Origin: Kosakonia sp. SMBL-WEM22
Lineage (GTDB): Bacteria; Pseudomonadota; Gammaproteobacteria; Enterobacterales; Enterobacteriaceae
Direction: 5' to 3'
Assembly: GCF_014490785.1 (NCBI RefSeq)
Contig: NZ_CP051488.1
Coordinates: 186,001 to 250,000 of the forward strand
DNA: 64,000 bases
Below the pieces are notes generated by a model. It saw only the letters and a program-made list of their open reading frames with translations. It was not told where the DNA came from and did not search any database. Positions 54,045-62,789 of the stretch are shown here, piece after piece (the stretch's first letter is position 1; each line of letters begins with the position of its first letter). The translations under genes were made by a program, and so were the position numbers.

Positions 54045-54947
54045 CTACTGGTCGACATAATCCTTCAGCACAGTGGAGAGCCACTCCATAAACAGATGTA
54101 CGCGCCGCGAAAGGTTGCGCCGGTGCGGGTAGATCAGCGAAACCGGCATCGGCTCGGCGCGATATTGCGGCAAGATCTCCACCAACTTTCCGCTGCGTAA
54201 CGCCTCGCGCACGCCGACGCGCGGCACCTGAATAATGCCCAGCCCGGCCACGCAGGCCGCGTGGTACGTTTCTGTGCTATTGACGGTGAGAATACCGCCG
54301 GTTTTCACCCAGCGCGTCTGCTTATCCAGCCACACTTCAAAGCCTTGCGGGCGGGCGCCGAGGTTAACGGTGTAGTGCACCAGCGCGTGGGAGGCGAGAT
54401 CCTCCAGCGACTCCGGGTAACCAAAACGCGCCAGATAATCGGGGCTGGCGCAGTTGATCATCGACAGCCTGCCAAGCTGGCGGGCAATCAGGCCGGAATC
54501 CTTCAGCGTGCCGACGCGCACCACGCAGTCAAAACCTTCGCGGATCACATCCACCAGCCGATCGCTGCTGCTCAGTTCCAGCTCAATGCCGGGGTAGTGC
54601 TGCAAAAAATCGGGCAGCCGCGGAATCACTAAATTTTTCGCTACCGCGACCGGCATATCGACCCGCAAGCGCCCGCTGATGGTTGAGGGATCGTGCAGGA
54701 ACATGCCGTCCAGCTCCTCCATATTCGCCAACAGATCTTTCGCCCGCTCGTAATAGACCATGCCATCCTGCGTCAGCTGTACGCGGCGCGTGGTGCGGTG
54801 CAACAGCTGCGTACCCAGCGCGGTTTCCAGCGCCTGAATCTGGCGCGAGACACTCCCTTTCGGTAACCCCATTGACTCCGCGGCGTGAGAGAAGCTCGAA
54901 AGCTCCGCGACGCGGACAAAAAGCTGCATTGCGTAAATTTTATCCAT
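54045..54947 (-). CDS. yhjC: LysR-family regulator YhjC
   Basis: A 300-residue LysR protein (E. coli 299). The N-terminal winged helix AMQLFVRVAELSSFSHAAESMGLPKGSVSRQIQALE is close to E. coli YhjC, and so are long stretches such as MINCASPDYLARFGYPESL and the C-terminal SRRVHLFMEWL. E. coli YhjC (RcdB) has been reported to act on csgD, linking it to biofilm control. Here it is divergent from a short-chain dehydrogenase not present at this site in E. coli, with a 118-base shared promoter region, so it may also control that gene. Confidence 0.9.
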   Translation of the reverse strand: MDKIYAMQLFVRVAELSSFSHAAESMGLPKGSVSRQIQALETALGTQLLHRTTRRVQLTQDGMVYYERAKDLLANMEELDGMFLHDPSTISGRLRVDMPVAVAKNLVIPRLPDFLQHYPGIELELSSSDRLVDVIREGFDCVVRVGTLKDSGLIARQLGRLSMINCASPDYLARFGYPESLEDLASHALVHYTVNLGARPQGFEVWLDKQTRWVKTGGILTVNSTETYHAACVAGLGIIQVPRVGVREALRSGKLVEILPQYRAEPMPVSLIYPHRRNLSRRVHLFMEWLSTVLKDYVDQ

Positions 54948-55065
54948 TACTGGCTACTATTGTTGTTTTTAATGAAACAGTAAAGCGTAATTTAGCACCT
55001 TTATTGTTTTGCATGCAGTCAATAACCTATTTGTTGTGCAGGTTATCAACAGAGACGAGGTTTAT

Positions 55066-55824
55066 ATGACACAACCAATCGCAATTGTAACGGGTGGCAG
55101 CCGTGGGCTGGGTAAAAACACGGTATTGAAGCTGGCGGCAAACGGAATTGGCATCATCCTGACCTACAATACCAACCAGGCTGAAGCGCAAAAAGTGGTG
55201 GAAGAGATTGAAGAAAAAGGGGGTAAGGCGGCAGCATTAGCGTTGAATGTCGGCGATATCAGCCAATTTGATAGGTTTATCTATCAGGTGCAAGAAAAGC
55301 TACAGACTCTCTGGCAGCGTGATAATTTTGACTATTTAGTGAACAATGCCGGAACCGGTGTTCAAGCTGCATTTGCCCAGACGCGCGAAGAGCAGTTTGA
55401 CGAGATGGTCAACATCCACTTTAAAGGCCCCTTTTTCCTGACGCAGAAACTGCTGCCGCTGATCAGAAACGGTGGGCGCATTCTGAATGTCTCTACCGGG
55501 TTAACGCGCTTCTGCCAGCCGGGGCGCGCCAGCTATGCGGCGGTGAAAGGGGCAATGGAAGTGCTGACCCGCTACCAGGCGAAAGAGCTGGGCGAGCGTG
55601 GTATCGCGGTGAATATCATCGCGCCGGGGGCGATTGCTACCGATTTTAGCGGCGGCGTGGTGCGGGACAATGAACAGGTTCACCACTATATCGCCTCGCA
55701 GACGGCACTCGGACGGGTTGGACAACCGGATGATATTGGCGACGCGATTGCTGCCCTGCTTAGCGATAAGCTGGCATGGATGACGGCGCAACGGGTGGAG
55801 GTCTCTGGCGGGATGTTCCTGTAA
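55066..55824 (+). CDS. Short-chain dehydrogenase/reductase (SDR)
   Basis: A 252-residue classical SDR. The cofactor motif TGGSRGLG is at 9-16, the LVNNAGT motif follows in the middle, and the active-site YxxxK is Y157/K161 (ASYAAVKGAM). The C-terminal segment IAALLSDKLAWMTAQRVEVSGGMFL is family-typical. It should bind NAD(P)(H), but the substrate cannot be told. An in-frame ATG 57 bases upstream gives no family-like extension. It is divergent from yhjC, which may regulate it. Confidence 0.9.
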   Translation: MTQPIAIVTGGSRGLGKNTVLKLAANGIGIILTYNTNQAEAQKVVEEIEEKGGKAAALALNVGDISQFDRFIYQVQEKLQTLWQRDNFDYLVNNAGTGVQAAFAQTREEQFDEMVNIHFKGPFFLTQKLLPLIRNGGRILNVSTGLTRFCQPGRASYAAVKGAMEVLTRYQAKELGERGIAVNIIAPGAIATDFSGGVVRDNEQVHHYIASQTALGRVGQPDDIGDAIAALLSDKLAWMTAQRVEVSGGMFL

Positions 55825-55828
55825 TGCG

Positions 55829-55863
55829 CATAATGCCCGGCAGCGTAGCGGCTACCGGGCGTC
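55829..55863. terminator. Shared hairpin between the SDR gene and the convergent YgiW-like gene
   Basis: GCCCGGCAGCGTAGCGGCTACCGGGC forms an imperfect REP-like stem in the 42-base gap. It probably terminates both convergent transcripts, though no strong U-tract is present. Confidence 0.6.
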
Positions 55864-55866
55864 AGG

Positions 55867-56265
55867 TTACTCAACCTGGAAATGAGTGACTTTTACGCGC
55901 TCGGGCTTCTGTTTCTTATCCAGCGAGCCGCTAATCCCCACCAGATCGTCCGGTGAGAAGGATTTACCTTCAAACACCGCCATCGGAATTTGCACCTGAA
56001 TATGGCCCGTTTTATCGCGGAACTGATAGAGATCGTTCCCCTCTTTCTTTAGCAGGTTGCCGCGCAGCGAAACGGAAGCGCCGTCATGCAGGCTCTTCGC
56101 CTGTTTGACGTTCATGCTGCGCGCATCTTCAATCCCCCGGTAACCGTCATCCATTTTATGCGGCGGCGGCGGAGCTTTATCCGCTTTCAGGCCGGGTGCC
56201 TCTTCTGCAAATGCTGACATCGAAAAAAGAGCTGCTAAGCAGGCGGAAAGCACGATTTTTTTCAT
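55867..56265 (-). CDS. Periplasmic YgiW/YdeI-family OB-fold stress protein
   Basis: A 132-residue exported protein with a signal peptide (SACLAALFSMSAFAEE) and a bacterial OB-fold (BOF) domain: NVKQAKSLHDGASVSLRGNLLKKEGNDLYQFRDKTGHIQVQIP and FSPDDLVGISGSLDKKQKPERVKVTHFQVE. Relatives YgiW and YdeI of E. coli and Salmonella are linked to peroxide, cadmium, acid and cationic-peptide stress. A proline run (APPPPHK) joins signal and domain. It is not the E. coli ygiW locus, so the symbol is withheld. Confidence 0.88.
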   Translation of the reverse strand: MKKIVLSACLAALFSMSAFAEEAPGLKADKAPPPPHKMDDGYRGIEDARSMNVKQAKSLHDGASVSLRGNLLKKEGNDLYQFRDKTGHIQVQIPMAVFEGKSFSPDDLVGISGSLDKKQKPERVKVTHFQVE

Positions 56266-56541
56266 AACTTCTCCTGATTGTTACCCGTATACGCCTTTAA
56301 GCCTGGCAGAGAGCGGGCAACTGTACAGGCGATTTGTCTGTTTTCCTCCTCTTATAAAAAAAGCGGCTGCGGATGAAAAATAAATATCGTGAATATTTGG
56401 GGCTGTTTTTATTATTCTGAAACAGGTATCACTGATAATCATTCGCCGCTGAGCTATCTTTTAGCGACTAATAACTAAAGAAAAAATTACCCGCTGATCG
56501 GGCCAGTCCAATATGTTTTAAGTTGTACTTAAGGGAAAATA
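56266..56541. other. Divergent intergenic region, no gene seen
   Basis: About 275 AT-rich bases between the YgiW-like gene (minus) and the STY4199-family gene (plus). It should hold both promoters. An AAGGGAAAATA ribosome site for the downstream gene is visible near its end. No regulator box was recognised. Confidence 0.5.
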
Positions 56542-58134
56542 ATGACAACTCCTGCCCCTGTTACTTCAGGTGAACAGTTTGAAAAATGCATCGCTATTAT
56601 TCGGCAGGCCTCTGTCGAAATTTTGCTGCTGCTGAATGTGCATTTTGATGAAGGCAAAGATCCGCGCTGGTTTCTGGAACAGCTCGATGTTGCACGTCTC
56701 AGTTTGGGTGGCTGGGGGGCGGTGGCGAAAAGACTGAAGCTTAACGATGCAGAATTAACGCAGTTCACGTTGCAGCTTCGCCACCTGCAACAGCTGGTGC
56801 CGCGCTATGAGAATGGACAGAGCGTCACTGAAAACCAGCTTATTGCCGCGCTGCGCTTTATCGCCGCGCTGGAGAACCTGCGTAAGAAGCAGAAATTGCT
56901 GACCTACAGTACCGCGCTTGGCCCTAACGATCCGCTTTCGCAGCAGAGCGGGCTGCAACACCTGCGCGCGATGGAAATGATGATGAAAGGGCTGGTGATG
57001 CAGGCGTGGCCCGATGCGGAGCGCCTGCGCAATCACCTGAAAACGCAGTTTGGCGCCGATCGCGTTCGCCGCTGGCTGCGCCTTGGCGATCGTAATGATG
57101 TGTTGAGCGGCATGCGCTTTAGCGAGCTGGCGCTGCTGCTGGTGGATAAAAAAGAGTATGGCCAGCGCTACGCCAACCTGTTCAATGATGCGCCCGGTCT
57201 GAGCCTGTTTGTTGAGCCGCGCAAAACCCTGCAAACCCTGTTAGATGATGTGCGTGAAATCCGCGCCAGCGTCATCGCCGGCAATGCGCTGAGTTCTAAC
57301 CAGTTAGCGATGCTTGAGGGCTACTATCCGCAGATCGCCGGGCCAGTACAGCGCGCCTACGATGAGGGGCGTGGCAAGGTTAACCCCGCCGCGTTACTGA
57401 AAGAGGCCGCAGGCGAGCTGGACACCTACTGGGAGCAGGCGCGCAAAAAAGATCGCGCCGCAGGCGGCGATACGCAACCGATTCGCGACAGTATCGATAA
57501 ACCGGCGACCCGGCAGGTGCGCAGCCGCGAAGAGCGCGAACAGATGGTCTCTGGCGTACTCTGGGGGGCGGTTGGCGTCTTCGCTTTAGCGATCGTGATT
57601 GGCGCGTTCTGGCTCTTTATGGGCGGTGTCTCAGCGCCGGTGGCGCGTCAGACCAATATTACGGTGCCCATTGCCGAAGAGCGTCAGAAACCGTCGGCGA
57701 AAGAGGAGCTCAGCTCAATGGGGCTACCACGGGATGAGAACAACTTCCGCTCGGCTATCGACCGCAACGATACCCGAGTGGTGTCGCTCTTCCTGCGCAC
57801 CGGGATGAACTGGAAACTCTCCTGGACCGAGCATGCGGTGATTTCGGACTACAACGACGTGCTCGATCTGTTGCTGCGCTACCGCTTGCAGATGGATGAG
57901 AAGCGCCCGTGCCGACGTTTTATTACCACCCTGACCCATGAGATGGTGGCGAATAATAAACCGCTCACCTCCATTACCAAAAATTACCTGCAGGCGTTTT
58001 GCACCACCAAACCGGTAGTTGATCGTCAGCGTTATGAGATGGAGCAGGCGCAGCTACGTTTTGAGGCGAATCCTAGCGATGAGAACCGTAAATGGTCAGA
58101 GACCCACACCGCCATTTATAACGCCATCGATTGA
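56542..58134 (+). CDS. STY4199-family HEPN domain-containing membrane protein
   Basis: A 530-residue protein of unknown function matching a family named for Salmonella STY4199, which sits near treF there too. The N-terminal ~300 residues are helical and charged (EQFEKCIAIIRQASVEILLLLNVHF). One transmembrane helix lies at about 338-362 (GVLWGAVGVFALAIVIGAFWLF), followed by a ~170-residue C-terminal domain with two ankyrin-like or helical repeats (NFRSAIDRNDTRVVSLFLRTGMNW). The HEPN label comes from recall of family naming; I could not verify an RxxxxH active motif. It faces treF across a BIME array. Confidence 0.8.
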   Translation: MTTPAPVTSGEQFEKCIAIIRQASVEILLLLNVHFDEGKDPRWFLEQLDVARLSLGGWGAVAKRLKLNDAELTQFTLQLRHLQQLVPRYENGQSVTENQLIAALRFIAALENLRKKQKLLTYSTALGPNDPLSQQSGLQHLRAMEMMMKGLVMQAWPDAERLRNHLKTQFGADRVRRWLRLGDRNDVLSGMRFSELALLLVDKKEYGQRYANLFNDAPGLSLFVEPRKTLQTLLDDVREIRASVIAGNALSSNQLAMLEGYYPQIAGPVQRAYDEGRGKVNPAALLKEAAGELDTYWEQARKKDRAAGGDTQPIRDSIDKPATRQVRSREEREQMVSGVLWGAVGVFALAIVIGAFWLFMGGVSAPVARQTNITVPIAEERQKPSAKEELSSMGLPRDENNFRSAIDRNDTRVVSLFLRTGMNWKLSWTEHAVISDYNDVLDLLLRYRLQMDEKRPCRRFITTLTHEMVANNKPLTSITKNYLQAFCTTKPVVDRQRYEMEQAQLRFEANPSDENRKWSETHTAIYNAID

Positions 58135-58161
58135 GTAAAGGCTCGAAGGGTCCGTAATCCC

Positions 58162-58590
58162 GTAGGCCTGATAAGGCGTAGCCGCCATCAGGCAGGGTTT
58201 GCCGGATGGCGCTGGCGCTTATCCGGCCTACGGGTTCGCAGGGAGAAGTTTTGTAGGCCTGATAAGGCATAAGCCGTCATCAGGCAGGGTTTGCCGCATG
58301 GCGCTGGCGCTTGTCCGGTCTACAGGTTAGCAGGGTGAGGTTTTGTAGGCCTGATAAGGCGTAAGCCGCCATCAGGCAGGATTTGCCGTATGGCGCTGGC
58401 GCTTATCCGGCCTACAGGTTGGCAAGGTGAGGTTTGGTAGGCCTGATAAGGCGTAAGCCGCCATCAGGCAGGATTTGCCGTATGGCGCAGGCGCTTATCC
58501 GGCCTACAGATTGGCAAGGTGAGGTTTTGTAGGCCTGATAAGGCGTAAGCCGCTTCAGGCGTTGAATGCCGGATGGCGGCCTACGGAGTG
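58162..58590. repeat. Tandem BIME array of 92-bp period
   Basis: GTAGGCCTGATAAGGC starts occur at 58162, 58253, 58345, 58437 and 58529, i.e. spacings of 91, 92, 92 and 92 bases. Each unit has one REP hairpin (CTGATAAGGC...GCCATCAGGCAGG) and one inverted REP (GGATGGCGCTGGCGCTTATCC), giving a BIME-2-type pair. The last copy is truncated. It fills the gap between convergent STY4199-family and treF. Confidence 0.95.
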
Positions 58591-58600
58591 TGCAGCGTTA

Positions 58601-60280
58601 TCACTCTTGCGGTTTTTCTTCCGGCTCGTCCATTTTTGGCTCGCCGTAAAGGCCAATTAACCGGCGTACCACGCCGTTGGTCCAGCCGAAACCATCCTGC
58701 AACGGATACTCACCGCCGCCACCTTCGCGCGGCGTACTGCTGGCGATATGGTACTTCTCAATCAGCTTGTGGTGCTGCTGATAGAAAACATTCACCGTCT
58801 TCAGCCAGCTGCGGGCAATCTGGTCGCCCAGCTCATCGTTGCCGTAGAGCTTAAAGCCCTGGATCGCCATCCACTGCAACGGTGCCCAGCCGTTAGGTTT
58901 ATCCCACTGCTCGGCGGTTTCATACTCCGTTGTCAGAATGCCGCCCGGCGTCAACAGACGGTTGGTAACTGCTTCCGCCAGCCGTTCAGCCTGCTCATGC
59001 GTTGCCATGCCGACATAGAGCGGCACAATGCTCGCAGCAGAGAAGAGCGCCATCTCCTCGCGACGCCAGTCGTAGTCGCGGAAGCAGCCGCTTTCGTCAT
59101 CCCACAGATAGCGGTTGATGGCCGCACGGCGGTCACTCGCCTTCTGGCGGAACAGCGCTTCACGCTCCCGGTCACCTTTCAGCCCGGAGATGTTGGCAAT
59201 CGCGCTCTCAAGCTTAAACATAAACGCATTCAGATCGATCGGGATGAACTGCGTGGTGCGGATGCTCGCCAGACGGTGCGCATCACGTAGCCAGCGGGAG
59301 GAGTAGTCCCAGCCGGAAGCCGCGCCAGCGCGCAGGTCACGATAGACCTCATTTGGCGGGCGACCGGAGTGACGTGCAGTCTCCACGTCTTCAATCCACG
59401 ACTCATCGCGCGGCGTATCGCGATCATCCCAGTAGCGGTTAAGCAGCGAGCCGTCCGGCATACGCACCACATGGCGGTACGCCTGGTTCAGCACCAGCGA
59501 CTCCGCGCCATCCATCCAGAAGTCATACTCCATCAGCAGATGGTCGAGGTAGCGCCGCGCGCCACGCACACCATCCTCCTCAAAGAGTTCGACCATCAGC
59601 GCAAAGACCGGCGGCTGGGAACGGCTGAGGTAGTAGGTGCGGTTACCGTTAGGGATATGCCCGTAACGTTCAATCATCCATGCGAAGTTATCCGCCATGC
59701 AGCGCAACAGGTCGTCGCGCCCGCTCTCTGCCAGCCCCAGCATGGTGAAGTAGGAGTCCCAGTAGTAGGTCTCACGGAAACGCCCGCCGGGCACGATATA
59801 GGATTGCGGCAGCGCCAGCAGGGAGGACCACGGAATATGGTCTCGCGGCTCACGGGTGAGGATCGGCCACAGCTGGTCGATATGCTCTTTCAGCGAGTTT
59901 TCCGGGTTGGAGACATACTCTTTGGCGTAGTTTTCCGGCATCCAGAAGTGCGCCTTCACGAACTGGCGTAAGTTGAATTCCGGTTTACGTTTAATTTTGC
60001 GATAGCGAATCAGGATATCGAGCGGATCCATCTTCGGCGCACAGTCAGGGAAGGTTTTGCTGTCGGCGAAGATGCGCGATGATTGCACATGCTCAAACAG
60101 TTCCAGATAACGATCGGCAGGCGTGAGCGCATCAGATGCGGGCATCCCCTCAATCATCTCCGGTTCCGGTTCCGCCTCGATCATTTCATCCAGTTTTAAC
60201 TCGCACGGATCGGTGTCGTAGGTTTCATCTTCGAATACCCATTCCATTAATTCTGCGCTTTGTAGTTTCTGGTTGAACAT
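58601..60280 (-). CDS. treF: Cytoplasmic trehalase TreF (GH37)
   Basis: A 559-residue GH37 trehalase (E. coli TreF 549) cleaving trehalose to two glucose molecules in the cytoplasm. Both trehalase signatures are clear: PGGRFRETYYWDSYF and QWDKPNGWAPLQW. There is no signal peptide, which separates it from periplasmic TreA. The N-terminal acidic extension (DDPCELKLDEMIEAEPEPE-like region) is typical of TreF. E. coli treF is partly RpoS-dependent. It ends in the BIME array. Confidence 0.96.
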   Translation of the reverse strand: MFNQKLQSAELMEWVFEDETYDTDPCELKLDEMIEAEPEPEMIEGMPASDALTPADRYLELFEHVQSSRIFADSKTFPDCAPKMDPLDILIRYRKIKRKPEFNLRQFVKAHFWMPENYAKEYVSNPENSLKEHIDQLWPILTREPRDHIPWSSLLALPQSYIVPGGRFRETYYWDSYFTMLGLAESGRDDLLRCMADNFAWMIERYGHIPNGNRTYYLSRSQPPVFALMVELFEEDGVRGARRYLDHLLMEYDFWMDGAESLVLNQAYRHVVRMPDGSLLNRYWDDRDTPRDESWIEDVETARHSGRPPNEVYRDLRAGAASGWDYSSRWLRDAHRLASIRTTQFIPIDLNAFMFKLESAIANISGLKGDREREALFRQKASDRRAAINRYLWDDESGCFRDYDWRREEMALFSAASIVPLYVGMATHEQAERLAEAVTNRLLTPGGILTTEYETAEQWDKPNGWAPLQWMAIQGFKLYGNDELGDQIARSWLKTVNVFYQQHHKLIEKYHIASSTPREGGGGEYPLQDGFGWTNGVVRRLIGLYGEPKMDEPEEKPQE

Positions 60281-60501
60281 AGTGACGTTGGCCTCCGGAT
60301 GTCGTCGTAAAAAACTACGGGTGTTGCCCGGCTATCTATAAAGCTTAGTCATTCGCTTCGATCTCTGGTGATCAAAGTGTGCGGATGATCACATTTTAAA
60401 ATCGGCCTTACAGCAGCTAAAAATCCACAACTGTCTGATAAAGCACGAATAAATGACTTATTCCTATGCTTTAAGTAGCGGTAAATTTCGGAGCATTCGT
60501 T

Positions 60502-60654
60502 TTGCAACGATTTATGAATAAACCCGGTATTACGCAGTTGACCACGGCTGAACAGGGTCGTTCATTTTATCGCTGGGGAAAGAAATCAGAATACGCTCTT
60601 AATACGTTAGAGCAATGTCGTCATACCCGCCATACGGCGCGAAAGAAAGAGTGA
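60502..60654 (+). CDS. Possible small protein of about 50 residues
   Basis: A short frame with a TTG start at 60502 preceded by GGAG at an eight-base spacing, or an ATG at 60514. The product is basic and polar (MNKPGITQLTTAEQGRSFYRWGKKSEYA near its start, ending RHTRHTARKKE), with no signal or membrane segment. It lies between treF and aguA, which both run on the other strand, and ends 35 bases before the aguA stop. I do not recognise it. Composition looks protein-like but length makes it uncertain. Confidence 0.4.
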   Translation: MQRFMNKPGITQLTTAEQGRSFYRWGKKSEYALNTLEQCRHTRHTARKKE

Positions 60655-60688
60655 AGAGTCCCGGCGACCAGGGCCGCCGGGAAGGGAA

Positions 60689-61771
60689 TTAGCGGGGAAT
60701 TTGCTGCGTAATGCAGTGGATATTACCGCCGCCGAGCAGGATCTCGCGAGCCGGCACGCCGGTGATGATGAAATCCGGGAACATCTCACTAAACAGCGCC
60801 TGCGCTGTGCCATCGGTCGCCGGGTCCAGCAGCGGGAAAATGATCTGCTGGTTGCTGACCAGATAGTTAACGTAGGAGCCCGCCAGGCGGTTGCCTTCGT
60901 GACGCTCAATCGCCGTGCCTTTCTCGACATCGCACGTCTCTTCCGCGCTGGCATAAAGCGGCTGCGGAGAGGGCACTTTCCACACTTTCAGGCGGCGGCC
61001 CTGCGCATCTTCCACGCTTTGCAGCACTTCAAGCGCTGCCATTGAGCGGGCGTACTGCGGATCGTTTTCATCATCGGTCCAGTGCAGGGCCACTTCGCCC
61101 GGGCGCACAAAGCAGCACATGTTATCAATATGACCATCGGTCTCATCGTTAAACACGCCGTCCGGCAGCCAGATAATCTGCGATACGCCAAGGTAGTCGC
61201 GCAACTGCTGTTCGATCTGCGCTTTGCTCAGGTTCGGGTTGCGGTTGGCGTTAAGCAGACACTCTGCGGTGGTCAGCAGTGTACCTTCGCCATCCACGTG
61301 AATTGAGCCGCCTTCCAGCACCAGGTCCGTATGGTAGCACGGCATCTGGTGGTAGTTTGCCACCTGTTCTGCCACTAACTGATCGCGATCCCAGCTGGCG
61401 TAGAGCCCGCCGTTAAGGCCGCCCCAGGCGTTGAACGTCCAGCTAATGCCGCGCTTTTCGCCCGCGGCATTGGTCACGACCGTTGGGCCGGTATCACGCA
61501 TCCAGGCATCGTCGCTCTCCATCTCCACCAGCGTGACGTCGGCGGGCATTGCTGCCCGCGCTTTCGCCATTTCCGCTGCCGGCACGCCCATAATGACCGG
61601 CGTGGTACGGGAGATCGCTTTTGCCACCGCAGAGAAAGCCTGCTGCGCGGGTGCGGCGTCAGCACGCCAGTTATCTGTACGGTAGGGCCAGATCATCCAC
61701 ACGGCCTGATGTGGCGCCCACTCGGCGGGCATGCTGAATCCGTCTTTTACCGGCATGGTCAGCTGTGACAT
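60689..61771 (-). CDS. aguA: Agmatine deiminase AguA
   Basis: A 360-residue porphyromonas-type peptidyl-arginine deiminase/agmatine deiminase. It converts agmatine to N-carbamoylputrescine and ammonia. The catalytic Cys is C353 in GGGNIHCITQQIP and the catalytic His H214 in DETDGHIDN, with the LEGGSIHVDGEG loop. The start uses an AAGGAG ribosome site located inside the end of aguB, and its ATG shares one base with the aguB stop. Paired with aguB this is a complete agmatine-to-putrescine route. Confidence 0.96.
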   Translation of the reverse strand: MSQLTMPVKDGFSMPAEWAPHQAVWMIWPYRTDNWRADAAPAQQAFSAVAKAISRTTPVIMGVPAAEMAKARAAMPADVTLVEMESDDAWMRDTGPTVVTNAAGEKRGISWTFNAWGGLNGGLYASWDRDQLVAEQVANYHQMPCYHTDLVLEGGSIHVDGEGTLLTTAECLLNANRNPNLSKAQIEQQLRDYLGVSQIIWLPDGVFNDETDGHIDNMCCFVRPGEVALHWTDDENDPQYARSMAALEVLQSVEDAQGRRLKVWKVPSPQPLYASAEETCDVEKGTAIERHEGNRLAGSYVNYLVSNQQIIFPLLDPATDGTAQALFSEMFPDFIITGVPAREILLGGGNIHCITQQIPR

Positions 61772-62658
61772 TACTTGCTCCTTACGCTGCCATCGGAGGT
61801 TGCCAGCGCGGTGTACATGTTCGGACGACGGTCGCGGAACAGGCCCCAGGAGGCGCGCTGTGCGGCAATCGCATCGAGATCGAACGTGTGAACCAGCACA
61901 GCTTCGCTGGTTTTGTTTGCCTGCTCAACCAGCGCACCGGTCTGATCGGCAATAAAAGAGGAGCCGTAGAAGGTCATTTCCAGGCCTTCAATATATTTGC
62001 TGGCTTCGGTACCGATACGGTTAGAGGCGATAACCGGCACAACGTTCGCGGCAGCGTGGCCCTGCTGGACGCGGGTCCAGTGCGGCTGGCTGTCGATATC
62101 CGGGTATGCCGGTTCTGAACCGATAGCGGTCGGGTAGAAAATCAGTTCCGCGCCCTGCAGTGCCAGGCAGCGAGCCGTTTCCGGGAACCACTGATCCCAG
62201 CAGATGCCGACACCGATTTTCGCATAGCGGGTGTTCCACACTTTGAAGCCGGTATCGCCGGGGATGAAGAACTGTTTTTCCTGGTACGCCGGGCCGTTCG
62301 GAATGTGCGTTTTACGGTAGGTGTCGAGCACGCTGCCGTCGGCATCAATCATCACCAGCGAGTTGTAGTAGGCATTATTGCTCTTTTCGAACAGGCTCAG
62401 CGGCAGCACCACTTCCAGCTCTTTTGCCAGGGCAGAGAAATGTTTGATAAGCGGGCTGTTGTCCACTTCCTGCGCCAGCGCATAGTGCTCCGGGCTCTGA
62501 TCGATGCAGAAGTAAGGCGCAGCGAACAGCTCCTGAATCAGGATAACCTGCGCGCCCTGGCGGTGAGCTTCACGGACCAGACGCTCAGCGTTCTGTACGT
62601 TTTTCTCCAGATCCCAGGTGCATGCCATTTGGGTAGCGGCGACAGTTACATTTCTCAT
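61771..62658 (-). CDS. aguB: N-carbamoylputrescine amidase AguB
   Basis: A 295-residue nitrilase-superfamily amidase that hydrolyses N-carbamoylputrescine to putrescine, CO2 and ammonia. The catalytic triad is intact: E43 (QELFAAPY), K116 (YRKTHIPNGP) and C153 (GVGICWDQWFPE). The second of two close ATGs is chosen because GGGAG lies six bases before it and overlaps the first. First gene of the aguBA pair, divergent from a LysR gene. Confidence 0.95.
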   Translation of the reverse strand: MRNVTVAATQMACTWDLEKNVQNAERLVREAHRQGAQVILIQELFAAPYFCIDQSPEHYALAQEVDNSPLIKHFSALAKELEVVLPLSLFEKSNNAYYNSLVMIDADGSVLDTYRKTHIPNGPAYQEKQFFIPGDTGFKVWNTRYAKIGVGICWDQWFPETARCLALQGAELIFYPTAIGSEPAYPDIDSQPHWTRVQQGHAAANVVPVIASNRIGTEASKYIEGLEMTFYGSSFIADQTGALVEQANKTSEAVLVHTFDLDAIAAQRASWGLFRDRRPNMYTALATSDGSVRSK

Positions 62659-62789
62659 AAACATCTCCCGTAGGTCTCGGTTCGGTTAGCGCAAAATTTC
62701 AGCACTTATTGTGGCGCAAACTATAGCAACGATCTGCGTTATGAATAAAATGTATTGTTATCATGAAAACATGAACAGGATGCATAATA

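Noticed and set aside
58162..58590. Second tandem array considered as CRISPR or integron sites
   Set aside because: Unit plus spacer are both repeated and match BIME structure; there is no integrase or cas gene.
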